Positions 32,706-39,861 of a DNA stretch of 48,339 bases are shown piece after piece. Both the position numbers and the translations under genes were made by a program. This DNA comes from JBDZVM01 sp040255675 (GTDB lineage: Bacteria; Actinomycetota; Actinomycetes; Acidothermales; Acidothermaceae): assembly GCA_040255675.1 (NCBI GenBank), contig JBDZVM010000028.1, positions 1 through 48,339 on the forward strand, read 5' to 3'. Position 1 is the first letter of the stretch. Each line of letters starts with the position of its first letter. The notes below the pieces were generated by a model, which was not told where the DNA came from, made no database searches, and saw only the letters and a program-made list of their open reading frames with translations.

Positions 32706-33347
32706 ATGACCATCGCGGACGCGCTGAGTGAGCCGGATCTCCGCGCGTTGCGCACAGTCCTTCGCGGCCCGGCCGACGACCTCACGCTCGACGCCGCCAT
32801 CGAACAACTTCGCCAGCTCGCCGCCGCGAGCCAGACAGCGCTCTTCGTGCGCGACGAGGCGAGCCGAGCGCTGGTCCGCACAGCGGGGTCGCCGCCGATG
32901 GAACTGCCCTGCGAGCGGATAAAGCGGATCATCGAGGGGCCGGTCCCCCGGACCGCGATCGTCATCTCGCTGCCGGCGACAGCAGGCCGCGACGCCTGGC
33001 TGGTCTTCGTGCGCGACGCCGGCTTCACCGACGCCGATCGGATCACTCTGGCTTTGCTGCGGCCGCACATCATCGCCGCGCTTCAGCGAATTAACGAGCG
33101 GCAAACCCGCAGGCAGCGTGGCGAGAAACGCCCGCTGACCGCGCGGCAGCACGAGGTGTTGCGACTCGTCGCCCAGGGCTACCGCAATGAAGAAATCGCG
33201 CGTCGGCTCGTCGTTTCGGTGGGCACCGTGCGCAAGCACCTCGACAACGTGTACCGCCAGCTCGGGGTCTCGGGTAGAGCCGCCGCGGTCGCCAGCGTTC
33301 TTACCGCCGACGTTGGCCTGGCGCGGTCTCCGCAGGCTCTGGGCTGA
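32706..33347 (+). CDS. LuxR-family transcriptional regulator (paralogue B, short sensor region)
   Basis: A 213-residue regulator with a LuxR helix-turn-helix at about residues 144-200 (LTARQHEVLRLVAQGYRNEE, then IARRLVVSVGTVRKHLDN). About 39 of 56 residues in that region match paralogue A, and FTDADRITLALLRPHIIAAL matches its pre-HTH helix. Compared with A it lacks about 60 residues in the middle of the sensor part. The start is the ATG at 32706 with GGAGGA 9 bases upstream. It is divergent from the giant gene, and its 3' end overlaps that of convergent truA by 47 bp. Confidence 0.85.
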   Translation: MTIADALSEPDLRALRTVLRGPADDLTLDAAIEQLRQLAAASQTALFVRDEASRALVRTAGSPPMELPCERIKRIIEGPVPRTAIVISLPATAGRDAWLVFVRDAGFTDADRITLALLRPHIIAALQRINERQTRRQRGEKRPLTARQHEVLRLVAQGYRNEEIARRLVVSVGTVRKHLDNVYRQLGVSGRAAAVASVLTADVGLARSPQALG

Positions 33348-34143
33348 CTTCTCGGCGGCAACGAGTTTCTTCGGCCCGAGTCGCCAGCTCTTCGTCGTCC
33401 GGGTACTTCACTTCTTCGAGCGTGAGGCCGTGCGCCGGGGCGACGTTGACCGCGGAATCGCGCACCCGCCGTTCAAGCACGGACGACGGCCAGCCGACGT
33501 CGCGGCGCCCCTCCCCCACCGCGAGCAGCGCGCCGACCAGCGCGCGCACCATCGAATGGCAAAACGCGTCTGCCTCGACGCTCGCCACGACGACGTCGTT
33601 CTCGTCGCGCCGCCAGCCGAAGCCGAGGAGCCCTCGCACTGTGGTGGCGCCTTCGCGACGCTTGCAGAAAGCGGCGAAGTCGTGCTCTCCGAGCAACCGC
33701 GTCGCCGCCGCGTTCATGGCCTCGACCTCGAGTGGCCGCGGCCACGCCAACGTGTCGCGGCGACGCAACGGGTCGAGGAATCCGTCGGCCACTCGATACG
33801 AATACCGTCGCGACAGCGCGGAAAAGCGTGCGTCGAACCCGCGCGGCGCGAGTCGGACGTCTTTGACGCGGACGTCGGCGGCAAGGATGCCGTTCAGCGA
33901 GCGCACCAGCCGTCTTTCGTCGTTCTCAGGCAAAGCCGGAACGTCGACGTGCGCGACCTGGCCGCGCGCATGCACGCCGGCGTCGGTGCGGCCGGCGACG
34001 GTCAGTTGCGGCGGTTCGGCCATCCGGAGCGCGGTGGCGAGCGCGGCTTCGATGTCGCCCTGCACGGTTCTGCGGCCAGGCTGCGACGCCCAGCCCGAGA
34101 ACTCAGTGCCCTCGTAGGCGATGTCGAGCCGCAACCGGGTCAC
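33301..34143 (-). CDS. truA: tRNA pseudouridine(38-40) synthase TruA
   Basis: Isomerises U38-40 in tRNA anticodon arms. The 280-residue protein has the catalytic Asp in GRTDAGVHARGQVAH, the N-terminal RLRLDIAYEGTEFSGWA, and RRYSYRV and FCHSMVRALVGAL in the second half. I start at the GTG at 34143, which matches family N-termini; a TTG at 34203 would add 20 unconserved residues. It follows rplQ, as in most actinobacteria. The C-terminal 30 residues are charged and overlap the LuxR gene on the other strand. Confidence 0.93.
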   Translation of the reverse strand: MTRLRLDIAYEGTEFSGWASQPGRRTVQGDIEAALATALRMAEPPQLTVAGRTDAGVHARGQVAHVDVPALPENDERRLVRSLNGILAADVRVKDVRLAPRGFDARFSALSRRYSYRVADGFLDPLRRRDTLAWPRPLEVEAMNAAATRLLGEHDFAAFCKRREGATTVRGLLGFGWRRDENDVVVASVEADAFCHSMVRALVGALLAVGEGRRDVGWPSSVLERRVRDSAVNVAPAHGLTLEEVKYPDDEELATRAEETRCRREVSPEPAETAPGQRRR

Positions 34144-34215
34144 CTCGCCCGTACGCGAAACGAGCCCGGCGTCCGTCACGCGGACACCGGGCTCGTCGAA
34201 CAATTCGGTCAGGCT

Positions 34216-34905
34216 CTACTCGCCGGTCTCGGCGTTCTTCTTGGCGTCTTCGGCGGCCTCGTCGGCGATTTCGGCGTGCGCCTGCGCTTCGCCGGCCGCT
34301 TCGGCCGACGCGTCGTCGCCGGCTTCGCCCGCTGCCTCTTCAGCCCGCGCCGCCGCTTCGTCAGCGGTCGCGGCAGCCTCGGCTGCTCCCTCGACGTCAC
34401 CCGCCGCTTCGGCGTCGGCAGCCGCTTCCGCCGCCGCGGCGGCCTCCTCGGCCTTGGCGGCCGCGGTTTCGGCAGCTGCCTTCTTCGCCGGCGCCTTCTT
34501 GGCGGCCCGCTTGGTGGCGGACGTCGCCTCGGCAACGACCTGCTCGGCCAGCGGCTCGACTAGCTCGATCAGCGCCATCGGCGCGGCGTCACCTTTACGC
34601 GGGCCGAGCTTCACGATGCGGGTGTAGCCACCCGGCCGGGTGTTATAGCGCGGGCCGATCTCGGCGAACAGCGAGTGCACGACGCCCTTGTCGCGGACGA
34701 CGGTGAGCACCTGGCGCCGAGCGTGCAGGTCGCCGCGCTTTGCCTTGGTGATGAGCCGCTCGGCAACCGGGCGCAGCCGCTTCGCTTTGGCTTCGGTCGT
34801 GGTGATGCGACCGTGCTCGAACAGCGCCGTGGCAAGGTTGGCGAGGATCAGCCGCTCGTGCGACGAGCCCCCACCGAGGCGAGGACCCTTCGTGGGCGTA
34901 GGCAT
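34216..34905 (-). CDS. rplQ: 50S ribosomal protein L17 with long Ala/Glu-rich tail
   Basis: Residues 1-117 are the L17 core (GGGSSHERLILANLATALFE, ITTTEAKAKRLRPVAERLIT, the GGYTRIVKLG motif). The remaining roughly 110 residues are a low-complexity Ala/Glu/Asp tail with Lys-rich patches (KRAAKKAPAKKAA), much longer than the 127-residue E. coli protein. Actinobacterial L17 proteins often carry such tails, though this one is large. It lies 87 bp after rpoA. Confidence 0.96.
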   Translation of the reverse strand: MPTPTKGPRLGGGSSHERLILANLATALFEHGRITTTEAKAKRLRPVAERLITKAKRGDLHARRQVLTVVRDKGVVHSLFAEIGPRYNTRPGGYTRIVKLGPRKGDAAPMALIELVEPLAEQVVAEATSATKRAAKKAPAKKAAAETAAAKAEEAAAAAEAAADAEAAGDVEGAAEAAATADEAAARAEEAAGEAGDDASAEAAGEAQAHAEIADEAAEDAKKNAETGE

Positions 34906-34992
34906 TGTCGTCGTGCTCCTTCGTCGTGCGTGTTCGAGTCGTACGTGTTCGAGTGATGCGAGTGCGAATCGCGGTTCGCGAGCGGCGAGTGT

Positions 34993-36012
34993 CTAGAGCT
35001 GCTCGGTTTCCGCGTAGTTGTGGTCGTCGTCGTAGTCGTCACCGGCATAGACGACGGCACTCGGGTCGAATCCGGGAGGGGCGTCCTTCAGGTTCAGACC
35101 CATCTCGATGAGCTTGGCCTTGACCTCGTCGATCGACTTGGCGCCGAAGTTGCGAATGTCAAGCAAGTCGGCCTCGCTGCGCGAGACAAGTTCGCCAACG
35201 GTGTGAATACCCTCGCGCTTCAAGCAGTTGTACGAGCGCACCGTGAGGTTGAGGTCTTCGATCGGAAGCGCGAGATCGGCGGCAAGCGCGGCGTCAGTGG
35301 GGGACGGGCCGATGTCGATGCCCTCGGCGTCGACGTTGAGCTCGCGTGCCAGGCCGAACAGCTCGACCAGCGTCTTACCGGCACTCGCGACAGCGTCGCG
35401 TGGGCGCATCGACGGCTTCGTCTCGACGTCGACGATGAGCTTGTCGAAGTCGGTGCGCTGCTCGACACGCGTGGCCTCGACCTTGAAGCTGACCTTCAAC
35501 ACTGGCGAGTAGATCGAGTCGACGGGAATGCGCCCGATCTCGTGGCTGGGCAACTTGTTGGAGTTGGCCTGCACGTAACCGCGGCCGCGCTCGACCGTGA
35601 GCTCGATCTCGAGCTTGCCCTTGCCGTTCAACGTCGCGACGTGCAACTCGGGGTTGTGCACCTCGACACCCGCGGGAGGAGCGATATCGGCGGCCGTGAC
35701 GTCGCCGGGCCCCTGCTTGCGCAGGTACATCACAACGGGTTCGTCGTGCTCGCTCGACACGACAAGGTCTTTGATGTTGAGGATGACCTCGGTGACGTCC
35801 TCTTTGACGCCGGGGACGGTCGAGAACTCGTGCAGCACGCCCTCGATGCGAATCGAGGTGACGGCGGCGCCGGGGATCGACGACAACAGCGTGCGGCGCA
35901 GCGAGTTGCCTAGCGTGTAGCCGAAGCCGGGCTCGAGCGGCTCGATGACGAAGCGCGACCGCGTCTCGTCGACGGTTTCTTCGGTGATGGTGGGGCGCTG
36001 TGCGATGAGCAC
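34993..36012 (-). CDS. rpoA: DNA-directed RNA polymerase subunit alpha
   Basis: A 339-residue subunit that nucleates RNA polymerase assembly. The N-terminal domain (about 1-230) has EPLEPGFGYTLGNSLRRTLL and the dimer interface. The C-terminal domain (about 250-320) has LNLTVRSYNCLKREGIHTVG and the LLDIRNFGAKSIDEVK helix-hairpin that contacts UP elements and activators. I start at the GTG at 36012 with GGAGGAA upstream; the open frame before it is not alpha-like. The acidic, Tyr-containing C-terminal tail (GDDYDDDHNYAETEQL) is actinobacterial in style. Confidence 0.97.
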   Translation of the reverse strand: MLIAQRPTITEETVDETRSRFVIEPLEPGFGYTLGNSLRRTLLSSIPGAAVTSIRIEGVLHEFSTVPGVKEDVTEVILNIKDLVVSSEHDEPVVMYLRKQGPGDVTAADIAPPAGVEVHNPELHVATLNGKGKLEIELTVERGRGYVQANSNKLPSHEIGRIPVDSIYSPVLKVSFKVEATRVEQRTDFDKLIVDVETKPSMRPRDAVASAGKTLVELFGLARELNVDAEGIDIGPSPTDAALAADLALPIEDLNLTVRSYNCLKREGIHTVGELVSRSEADLLDIRNFGAKSIDEVKAKLIEMGLNLKDAPPGFDPSAVVYAGDDYDDDHNYAETEQL

Positions 36013-36117
36013 GATTCCTCCGGTGGTCTCGGGGCGCCCGCTATATGACGCCGGCCGAGTAGGTGGGGTACTGCTTTCGGTGCGGACGACGGCCGCCGCC
36101 CGCACCGGGTTGGTGCA

Positions 36118-36164
36118 TTACTTCAAGTAGAACTCGACACTGCTTACTTCGAGTAGAACTCAAC
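36118..36164. repeat. 26-bp tandem duplication of the rpsD 3' end
   Basis: The stop codon and last codons of rpsD (ttacttcgagtagaactcaa at 36144 on plus) recur 26 bp further downstream as ttacttcaagtagaactcga at 36118. The extra copy lies after the stop in the rpsD-rpoA spacer and would not alter S4. Confidence 0.8.
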
Positions 36165-36770
36165 GATGAGCTGCTCCTGAACTTGGGTGTCGATGACCTG
36201 ACGCGCCGGCAGCGAATGCACGAGCACCCGCAGCCGACTCGGCAGCACCTCGAGCCAAGCCGGGACCGTCTTCTCGCCGGCTACCGCCCGAGCGATGACA
36301 AAGAGGTCGAGTTCACGCGACTTCTCGGCGACCTCGACGATGTCGTTCTCGCTGACGCGGTAGCTGGGGATGTCGACCCGCTTGCCGTTGACCAGGAAAT
36401 GACCGTGCCGCACCATCTGGCGCGCCTGGTCGCGGCTGGCCGCGAAGCCGGAGCGGTAGACGACGTTGTCGAGGCGGCTTTCGAGGATGCGCAGCAGGTT
36501 CTCGCCAGTACGGCCAGTCTTGCCGCTCGCCTCCTCGTAATAGCCGCGGAACTGCTTTTCGAGGACGCCGTAGATGCGCGCGCACTTCTGCTTCTCGCGC
36601 ATCTGCAGCAGGTATTCGCTGTCTTTGCTGCGGCCGCGACCGTGCTCGCCGGGCGGGTACGGCCGGCTCTCGATCGGGCACTTCGGCGATTCGCACTTGC
36701 TGCCTTTGAGGAACAGCTTCGTCTTCTCGCGACGGCAACGCTTGCAGTCGGCACCGGTGTAACGAGCCAT
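36144..36770 (-). CDS. rpsD: 30S ribosomal protein S4 (zinc-type)
   Basis: The 208-residue primary 16S-binding protein carries the N-terminal zinc motif with Cys9, Cys12, Cys26 and Cys31 (DCKRCRRE and KCESPKC), the C+ form. The S4 RNA-binding domain includes SRDQARQMVRHGHFLVNGKR. S4 represses the alpha operon in E. coli; the unusual short ORF just upstream may matter for its expression. The ATG at 36770 has GGAGGG 9 bases upstream. Confidence 0.97.
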   Translation of the reverse strand: MARYTGADCKRCRREKTKLFLKGSKCESPKCPIESRPYPPGEHGRGRSKDSEYLLQMREKQKCARIYGVLEKQFRGYYEEASGKTGRTGENLLRILESRLDNVVYRSGFAASRDQARQMVRHGHFLVNGKRVDIPSYRVSENDIVEVAEKSRELDLFVIARAVAGEKTVPAWLEVLPSRLRVLVHSLPARQVIDTQVQEQLIVEFYSK

Positions 36771-36773
36771 CGA

Positions 36774-36824
36774 TCAAACCCTCCGGCGCTGTGTTGACTG
36801 ACGACTACGGTTCTTCGCAACCAT
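36774..36824 (-). CDS. 16-residue basic micro-ORF between rpsK and rpsD
   Basis: ATG at 36824, stop at 36774-36776, encoding MVAKNRSRQSTQRRRV. A GGAGGG Shine-Dalgarno stands 8 bases upstream, inside the last codons of rpsK. Its own last codons (RRRV, stop) nearly repeat the end of rpsK and contain the Shine-Dalgarno of rpsD, whose ATG follows three bases after the micro-ORF stop. This looks like a duplication of the rpsK end that created a translatable leader coupling rpsK to rpsD. Whether the peptide is made is unknown. Confidence 0.45.
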   Translation of the reverse strand: MVAKNRSRQSTQRRRV

Positions 36825-36826
36825 GC

Positions 36827-37237
36827 TCAGACCCTCCGTCGCTTCGGGGGACGGCAGCCGTTGTGCGGAACGGGAGTGACGTCTTGGATTGAGCCGACCT
36901 CGAGGCCGACCGCCTGCAGGGACCTGATCGCGGTCTCGCGGCCCGAGCCTGGACCCTTCACGAACACGTCGACCTTGCGCATGCCGTGCTCCTGGGCACG
37001 GCGCGCGGCAGCCTCGGCCGCCATCTGCGCGGCGTACGGAGTGGATTTGCGGGATCCCTTGAATCCGACGTGGCCCGCGCTCGCCCACGAGATCACCGCA
37101 CCGGTCGGGTCGGTAATCGAGACGATCGTGTTGTTGAACGTGCTCTTGATGTGAGCGTGGCCGTGCGCCACGTTCTTCTTCTCCTTGCGGCGCACCTTCT
37201 TGGCGCCGGCGCCTTGCTGGCGCGACTTCGGGGGCAT
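36827..37237 (-). CDS. rpsK: 30S ribosomal protein S11
   Basis: The 136-residue platform protein has the basic N-terminal arm (MPPKSRQQGAGAKKVRRKEK), IKSTFNNTIVSITD and the GPGSGRETAIRSL and PVPHNGCRPPKRRRV end. Its Asn-Gly in the HNGC motif is the site that becomes isoaspartate in E. coli S11. It lies 63 bp after rpsM. Confidence 0.97.
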   Translation of the reverse strand: MPPKSRQQGAGAKKVRRKEKKNVAHGHAHIKSTFNNTIVSITDPTGAVISWASAGHVGFKGSRKSTPYAAQMAAEAAARRAQEHGMRKVDVFVKGPGSGRETAIRSLQAVGLEVGSIQDVTPVPHNGCRPPKRRRV

Positions 37238-37300
37238 CTGCTGCTTGCTCCAAAAATGAGATCGTCGGACCCGAACCGGGCGCCGAACACCCGGATGGGA

Positions 37301-37681
37301 CTACTTCTTGCCTGGCTTCTTCTTACCTGCGACGGTCTTGCGCGGGCCCTTGCGGGTGCGCGCGTTCGTGTGGGTGCGCTGGCCGTGCACCGGCAACCCA
37401 CGACGGTGCCTGACGCCCTGATAGCAACCGATCTCGACCTTGCGGCGAATGTCGGCGGCCACCTCGCGGCGGAGGTCGCCCTCGATCTTGTAATTGGCCT
37501 CGATCCATTCGCGCAGCTTCAGCAAATCGTCGTCAGACGCGTCGCGGACCCGAAGGTCAGGGCTGATGCCGGTGCGGGCCAGTGTCTCGGCCGCGCGCGT
37601 GCGGCCCATGCCGAAGATGTAGGTAAGGGCGACTTCCATCCGCTTGTCGCGGGGAAGGTCGACTCCGACGAGTCGTGCCAT
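37301..37681 (-). CDS. rpsM: 30S ribosomal protein S13
   Basis: The 126-residue head protein shows MARLVGVDLPRDKRMEVALT, YIFGMGRTRAAETL, the GLPVHGQRTHTNARTRKGPR motif and a Lys-rich tail (KKKPGKK) that touches the P-site tRNA. AGGAGAA lies 9 bases upstream of the ATG. Confidence 0.97.
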   Translation of the reverse strand: MARLVGVDLPRDKRMEVALTYIFGMGRTRAAETLARTGISPDLRVRDASDDDLLKLREWIEANYKIEGDLRREVAADIRRKVEIGCYQGVRHRRGLPVHGQRTHTNARTRKGPRKTVAGKKKPGKK

Positions 37682-37770
37682 ACGGGCGTTCTCCTAGTCG
37701 TTCGCGGAGGTCCTGCGAGCCGCACCCCTGCCTGCCCTGGCAGGGCCCCGGCCTCCGACCGGGGGTTCGG

Positions 37771-37791
37771 CGTCCGATGTCGAATCGGACG
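37771..37791. promoter_or_regulatory. 8-bp stem hairpin in the rpmJ-rpsM spacer
   Basis: CGTCCGAT, five bases, then ATCGGACG, a perfect inverted repeat in the 140-bp spacer upstream of rpsM. It may be part of an mRNA leader for the alpha operon genes (translational control site or processing site). No further support is visible. Confidence 0.4.
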
Positions 37792-37821
37792 ACGCTTGCG
37801 GTCCGCGCTTGTGGTCTTGAT

Positions 37822-37935
37822 CTAGCCTTGCCGCTGCTTGTGGCGAAGGTTGTCGCAAATCACCATGACCACGCCGTGGCGGCGGATCACCTTGCACTTG
37901 TCGCAAATCTTCTTGACGCTCGGCTTGACCTTCAC
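37822..37935 (-). CDS. rpmJ: 50S ribosomal protein L36 (zinc-type)
   Basis: The 37-residue protein MKVKPSVKKICDKCKVIRRH (first 20) carries the zinc ligands CxxC, a third Cys in VICDN and a His near the end. I start at the GTG at 37935 with an AGGAGAACC Shine-Dalgarno; the longer open frame upstream is the infA-rpmJ spacer. Confidence 0.96.
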   Translation of the reverse strand: MKVKPSVKKICDKCKVIRRHGVVMVICDNLRHKQRQG

Positions 37936-37996
37936 AGGTTCTCCTGGACGTGTCTGTTCTCTTGGTAAGGCGTCCGGGACGCCCAGCGTGCGGTTG

Positions 37997-38218
37997 TCAC
38001 TTGTACCGGTAAACGATGCGGCCACGGGTCAGGTCGTAGGGGCTGAGCTCGACGACGACTCGGTCACCGGGCAGGATGCGAATGTAGTGCATGCGCATCT
38101 TGCCGCTGATGTGAGCGAGCACCTTGTGGCCGTTCGCGAGTTCGACCCTGAACATGGCGTTCGGGAGCGGCTCGACGACCTGGCCTTCGATCTCGATGGC
38201 CCCGTCTTTCTTCGCCAT
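37997..38218 (-). CDS. infA: translation initiation factor IF-1
   Basis: The 73-residue S1/OB-fold factor blocks the ribosomal A site during initiation. It contains EGQVVEPLPNAMFRVELANG, the conserved HISGKMRMHYIRILPGD and the C-terminal LTRGRIVYRYK. It opens the infA-rpmJ-rpsM-rpsK-rpsD-rpoA-rplQ group. Confidence 0.97.
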   Translation of the reverse strand: MAKKDGAIEIEGQVVEPLPNAMFRVELANGHKVLAHISGKMRMHYIRILPGDRVVVELSPYDLTRGRIVYRYK

Positions 38219-38503
38219 GTCCTCCGCGTTCCGTAGCAGTCTCGTGCCTGATCACACAAACAGCGGCACACGTCTGCCCCGCTCTTTGGGCGACTACTGC
38301 GCCGTCGAGCCGGGACAGACAGTGAACCGACTGCACAGTCTACGGGACACCCCTGGCGAACGCGAAACCGGCTAGGTCTCCCTCGCCGCCTGGACGCCGC
38401 GATCACGTTCAGGGGGCAAAGGGGTCCCTTGCAACGTCTGTGGGGGTGCCGTCGGTCGAGTTTGACGAGCAAAGGAGATCAACTCAGTAACCGAGATAGC
38501 GGA
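38219..38503. other. 285-bp spacer between the DUF1707 gene and infA
   Basis: This spacer should hold the promoter and leader of the infA-alpha operon. I looked for -35/-10 pairs on the minus strand and found none I would defend. Just beyond it, GATCACCGTGATC at 38502-38514 is a palindrome that covers the stop of the DUF1707 gene. Confidence 0.4.
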
Positions 38504-38902
38504 TCACCGTGATCGCGCATTCAGAGTCCGGACGACGGCCAGCGCGCCCGTGATGCCAAGCGGCCACACCGGCCAGTAACCCGGGAACGACGACGACGTG
38601 AAAACGGTCAGGAGCCACACCGCGTTCAGCAGGACGGCCATCGAGATCCACGCCGTCCAGATCCGGCGCACGTCTCGGCGCCGGGCGATCTCGGCTGACG
38701 ACGGCACTACGGGGGTGGGCGGCGCCGGCAGGTCGGCGGTCAAGACCGTAAGGTCGCCAACGGTCTTGGCCGCGAGCGCACGCCCGGTGCGGTCTTGGAA
38801 TTCTTCGGAGGTGAGGCGACCCTCGGCGTAGGCCTCGCGCAAGGTCGCGGCCGCCCGGTCGCGATCAGCGTCGGAGGCACGTAGCGAGGGCTGATCAGGC
38901 AT
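38504..38902 (-). CDS. DUF1707 (SHOCT-like) small membrane protein
   Basis: A 132-residue protein. The N-terminal DUF1707 motif reads LRASDADRDRAAATLREAYA followed by EGRLTSEEFQDRTGRALAA, a short helical domain very common in actinobacteria. Two membrane segments follow (ISMAVLLNAVWLLTVF and YWPVWPLGITGALAVV). I start at the ATG at 38902, which overlaps the map stop by 8 bp; the function is unknown. It is inserted between map and infA, which are usually adjacent. Confidence 0.88.
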   Translation of the reverse strand: MPDQPSLRASDADRDRAAATLREAYAEGRLTSEEFQDRTGRALAAKTVGDLTVLTADLPAPPTPVVPSSAEIARRRDVRRIWTAWISMAVLLNAVWLLTVFTSSSFPGYWPVWPLGITGALAVVRTLNARSR

Positions 38903-39728
38903 TGGGCGGCGCGGTCGCGGCGACAGTCGGGCCAACGCGCGCGAGTCCGGCGGCGCCGAAATCGGGCGCGGTCAAGACGCGCGGCCCGTCCGGCGTCACG
39001 GCGAAGGTGTGCTCGAAATGCGCGGCCCAACTACCGTCGACGGTCGAGACAGTCCAGTCGTCGTCCAAGGTGTAGACGTGGCGGTCGCCCATCATGATCA
39101 TCGGCTCGACGGCGAGCGTGAGCCCGGGCCGAAACCGCACACCCTTGCCCGGGCGCCCGTGGTTGGGCACGTGCGGATCCTGGTGCATCGCGGTGCCGAT
39201 GCCGTGCCCGCCGTACTCCTCGACGAGACCGTAGGGGCCCTGTGATCGCACGTAACTTTCGACGGCGTAGCCGATGTCAGACAGCCGCCCGCCCACGACG
39301 CCGGCCGCGATGCCCCGCCACATCGACTCCTCGCACACCTCGAGCATGCGCGCGATCGACGGGTCGATCTCTCCGACGCCCGCGGTGAACGCGGCGTCGC
39401 CGTGCCAGCCGTCGATGACCGCCCCGCAGTCGATCGAGATCACATCGCCCTCGCGCAACGCGCGTTTGCGACTCGGGATGCCATGCACCACCTCGTCGTT
39501 GACCGACGCGCAGATCGTCGCCGGATATGGGGTGTTGCCGCCCGCCTTGTAGTTGAGGAAGTTCGACGTCGCGCCGGCCTCGCGAATGACCCGCGCCGCA
39601 ATCGCGTCGAGATCCGCGGTGGTGACGCCCGGCACAATCGCGGCCCGCATCGCCTCGAGTGCGGCGGCGACCACAAGGCCCGCCTCACGCATCTTGGCGA
39701 GTTCGGCTTCGGTCTTTAGGTGGATCAT
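38895..39728 (-). CDS. map: methionine aminopeptidase, type I
   Basis: Removes the initiator Met from nascent proteins. The 277-residue enzyme has the substrate His in EVVHGIPS and the metal ligands Asp in ISIDCGAVIDGWHGDAA, His in YGGHGIGTAMHQDP, and Glu in VEPMIM plus a late Glu in AHFEHTF. I choose the ATG at 39728 (MIHLKTEAELAKMREAG), with GGAG 8 bases before it; ATGs at 39740 and 39749 are alternatives. It lies 133 bp after adk, and the spacer contains two hairpins. Confidence 0.95.
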   Translation of the reverse strand: MIHLKTEAELAKMREAGLVVAAALEAMRAAIVPGVTTADLDAIAARVIREAGATSNFLNYKAGGNTPYPATICASVNDEVVHGIPSRKRALREGDVISIDCGAVIDGWHGDAAFTAGVGEIDPSIARMLEVCEESMWRGIAAGVVGGRLSDIGYAVESYVRSQGPYGLVEEYGGHGIGTAMHQDPHVPNHGRPGKGVRFRPGLTLAVEPMIMMGDRHVYTLDDDWTVSTVDGSWAAHFEHTFAVTPDGPRVLTAPDFGAAGLARVGPTVAATAPPNA

Positions 39729-39763
39729 CAGCAACTCCATCAACGGCATACCACGGGCAGCGC

Positions 39764-39793
39764 GGTGTCGATCACGTAAACGTGATCAACACC
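39764..39793 (-). promoter_or_regulatory. hairpin 1 in the adk-map spacer
   Basis: On the minus-strand transcript GGTGTTGATCACGT pairs with ACGTGATCGACACC around a 2-base centre. All 14 pairs form if one U-G wobble is allowed. It lies 36 bases upstream of the map start. Confidence 0.7.
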
Positions 39794-39794
39794 C

Positions 39795-39824
39795 CCGAGG
39801 ACAGGCCAGGACGCCTGTCCTCGG
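39795..39824 (-). promoter_or_regulatory. hairpin 2 in the adk-map spacer
   Basis: CCGAGGACAGGC and GCCTGTCCTCGG form a perfect 12-bp GC-rich stem with a 6-base loop, one base from hairpin 1. No T-run follows, so the pair may be an attenuator, partial terminator or mRNA-processing barrier between adk and map. Confidence 0.7.
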
Positions 39825-39861
39825 ACGGCTACGCCTGGGGAGGGCCCATCACAAACGCGAC

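Noticed and set aside
38219..38503. A sigma-70-type promoter for infA (TAGACT at 38337-38342, minus strand)
   Set aside because: The -10-like hexamer has no acceptable -35 at 16-18 bp, so it is not called.
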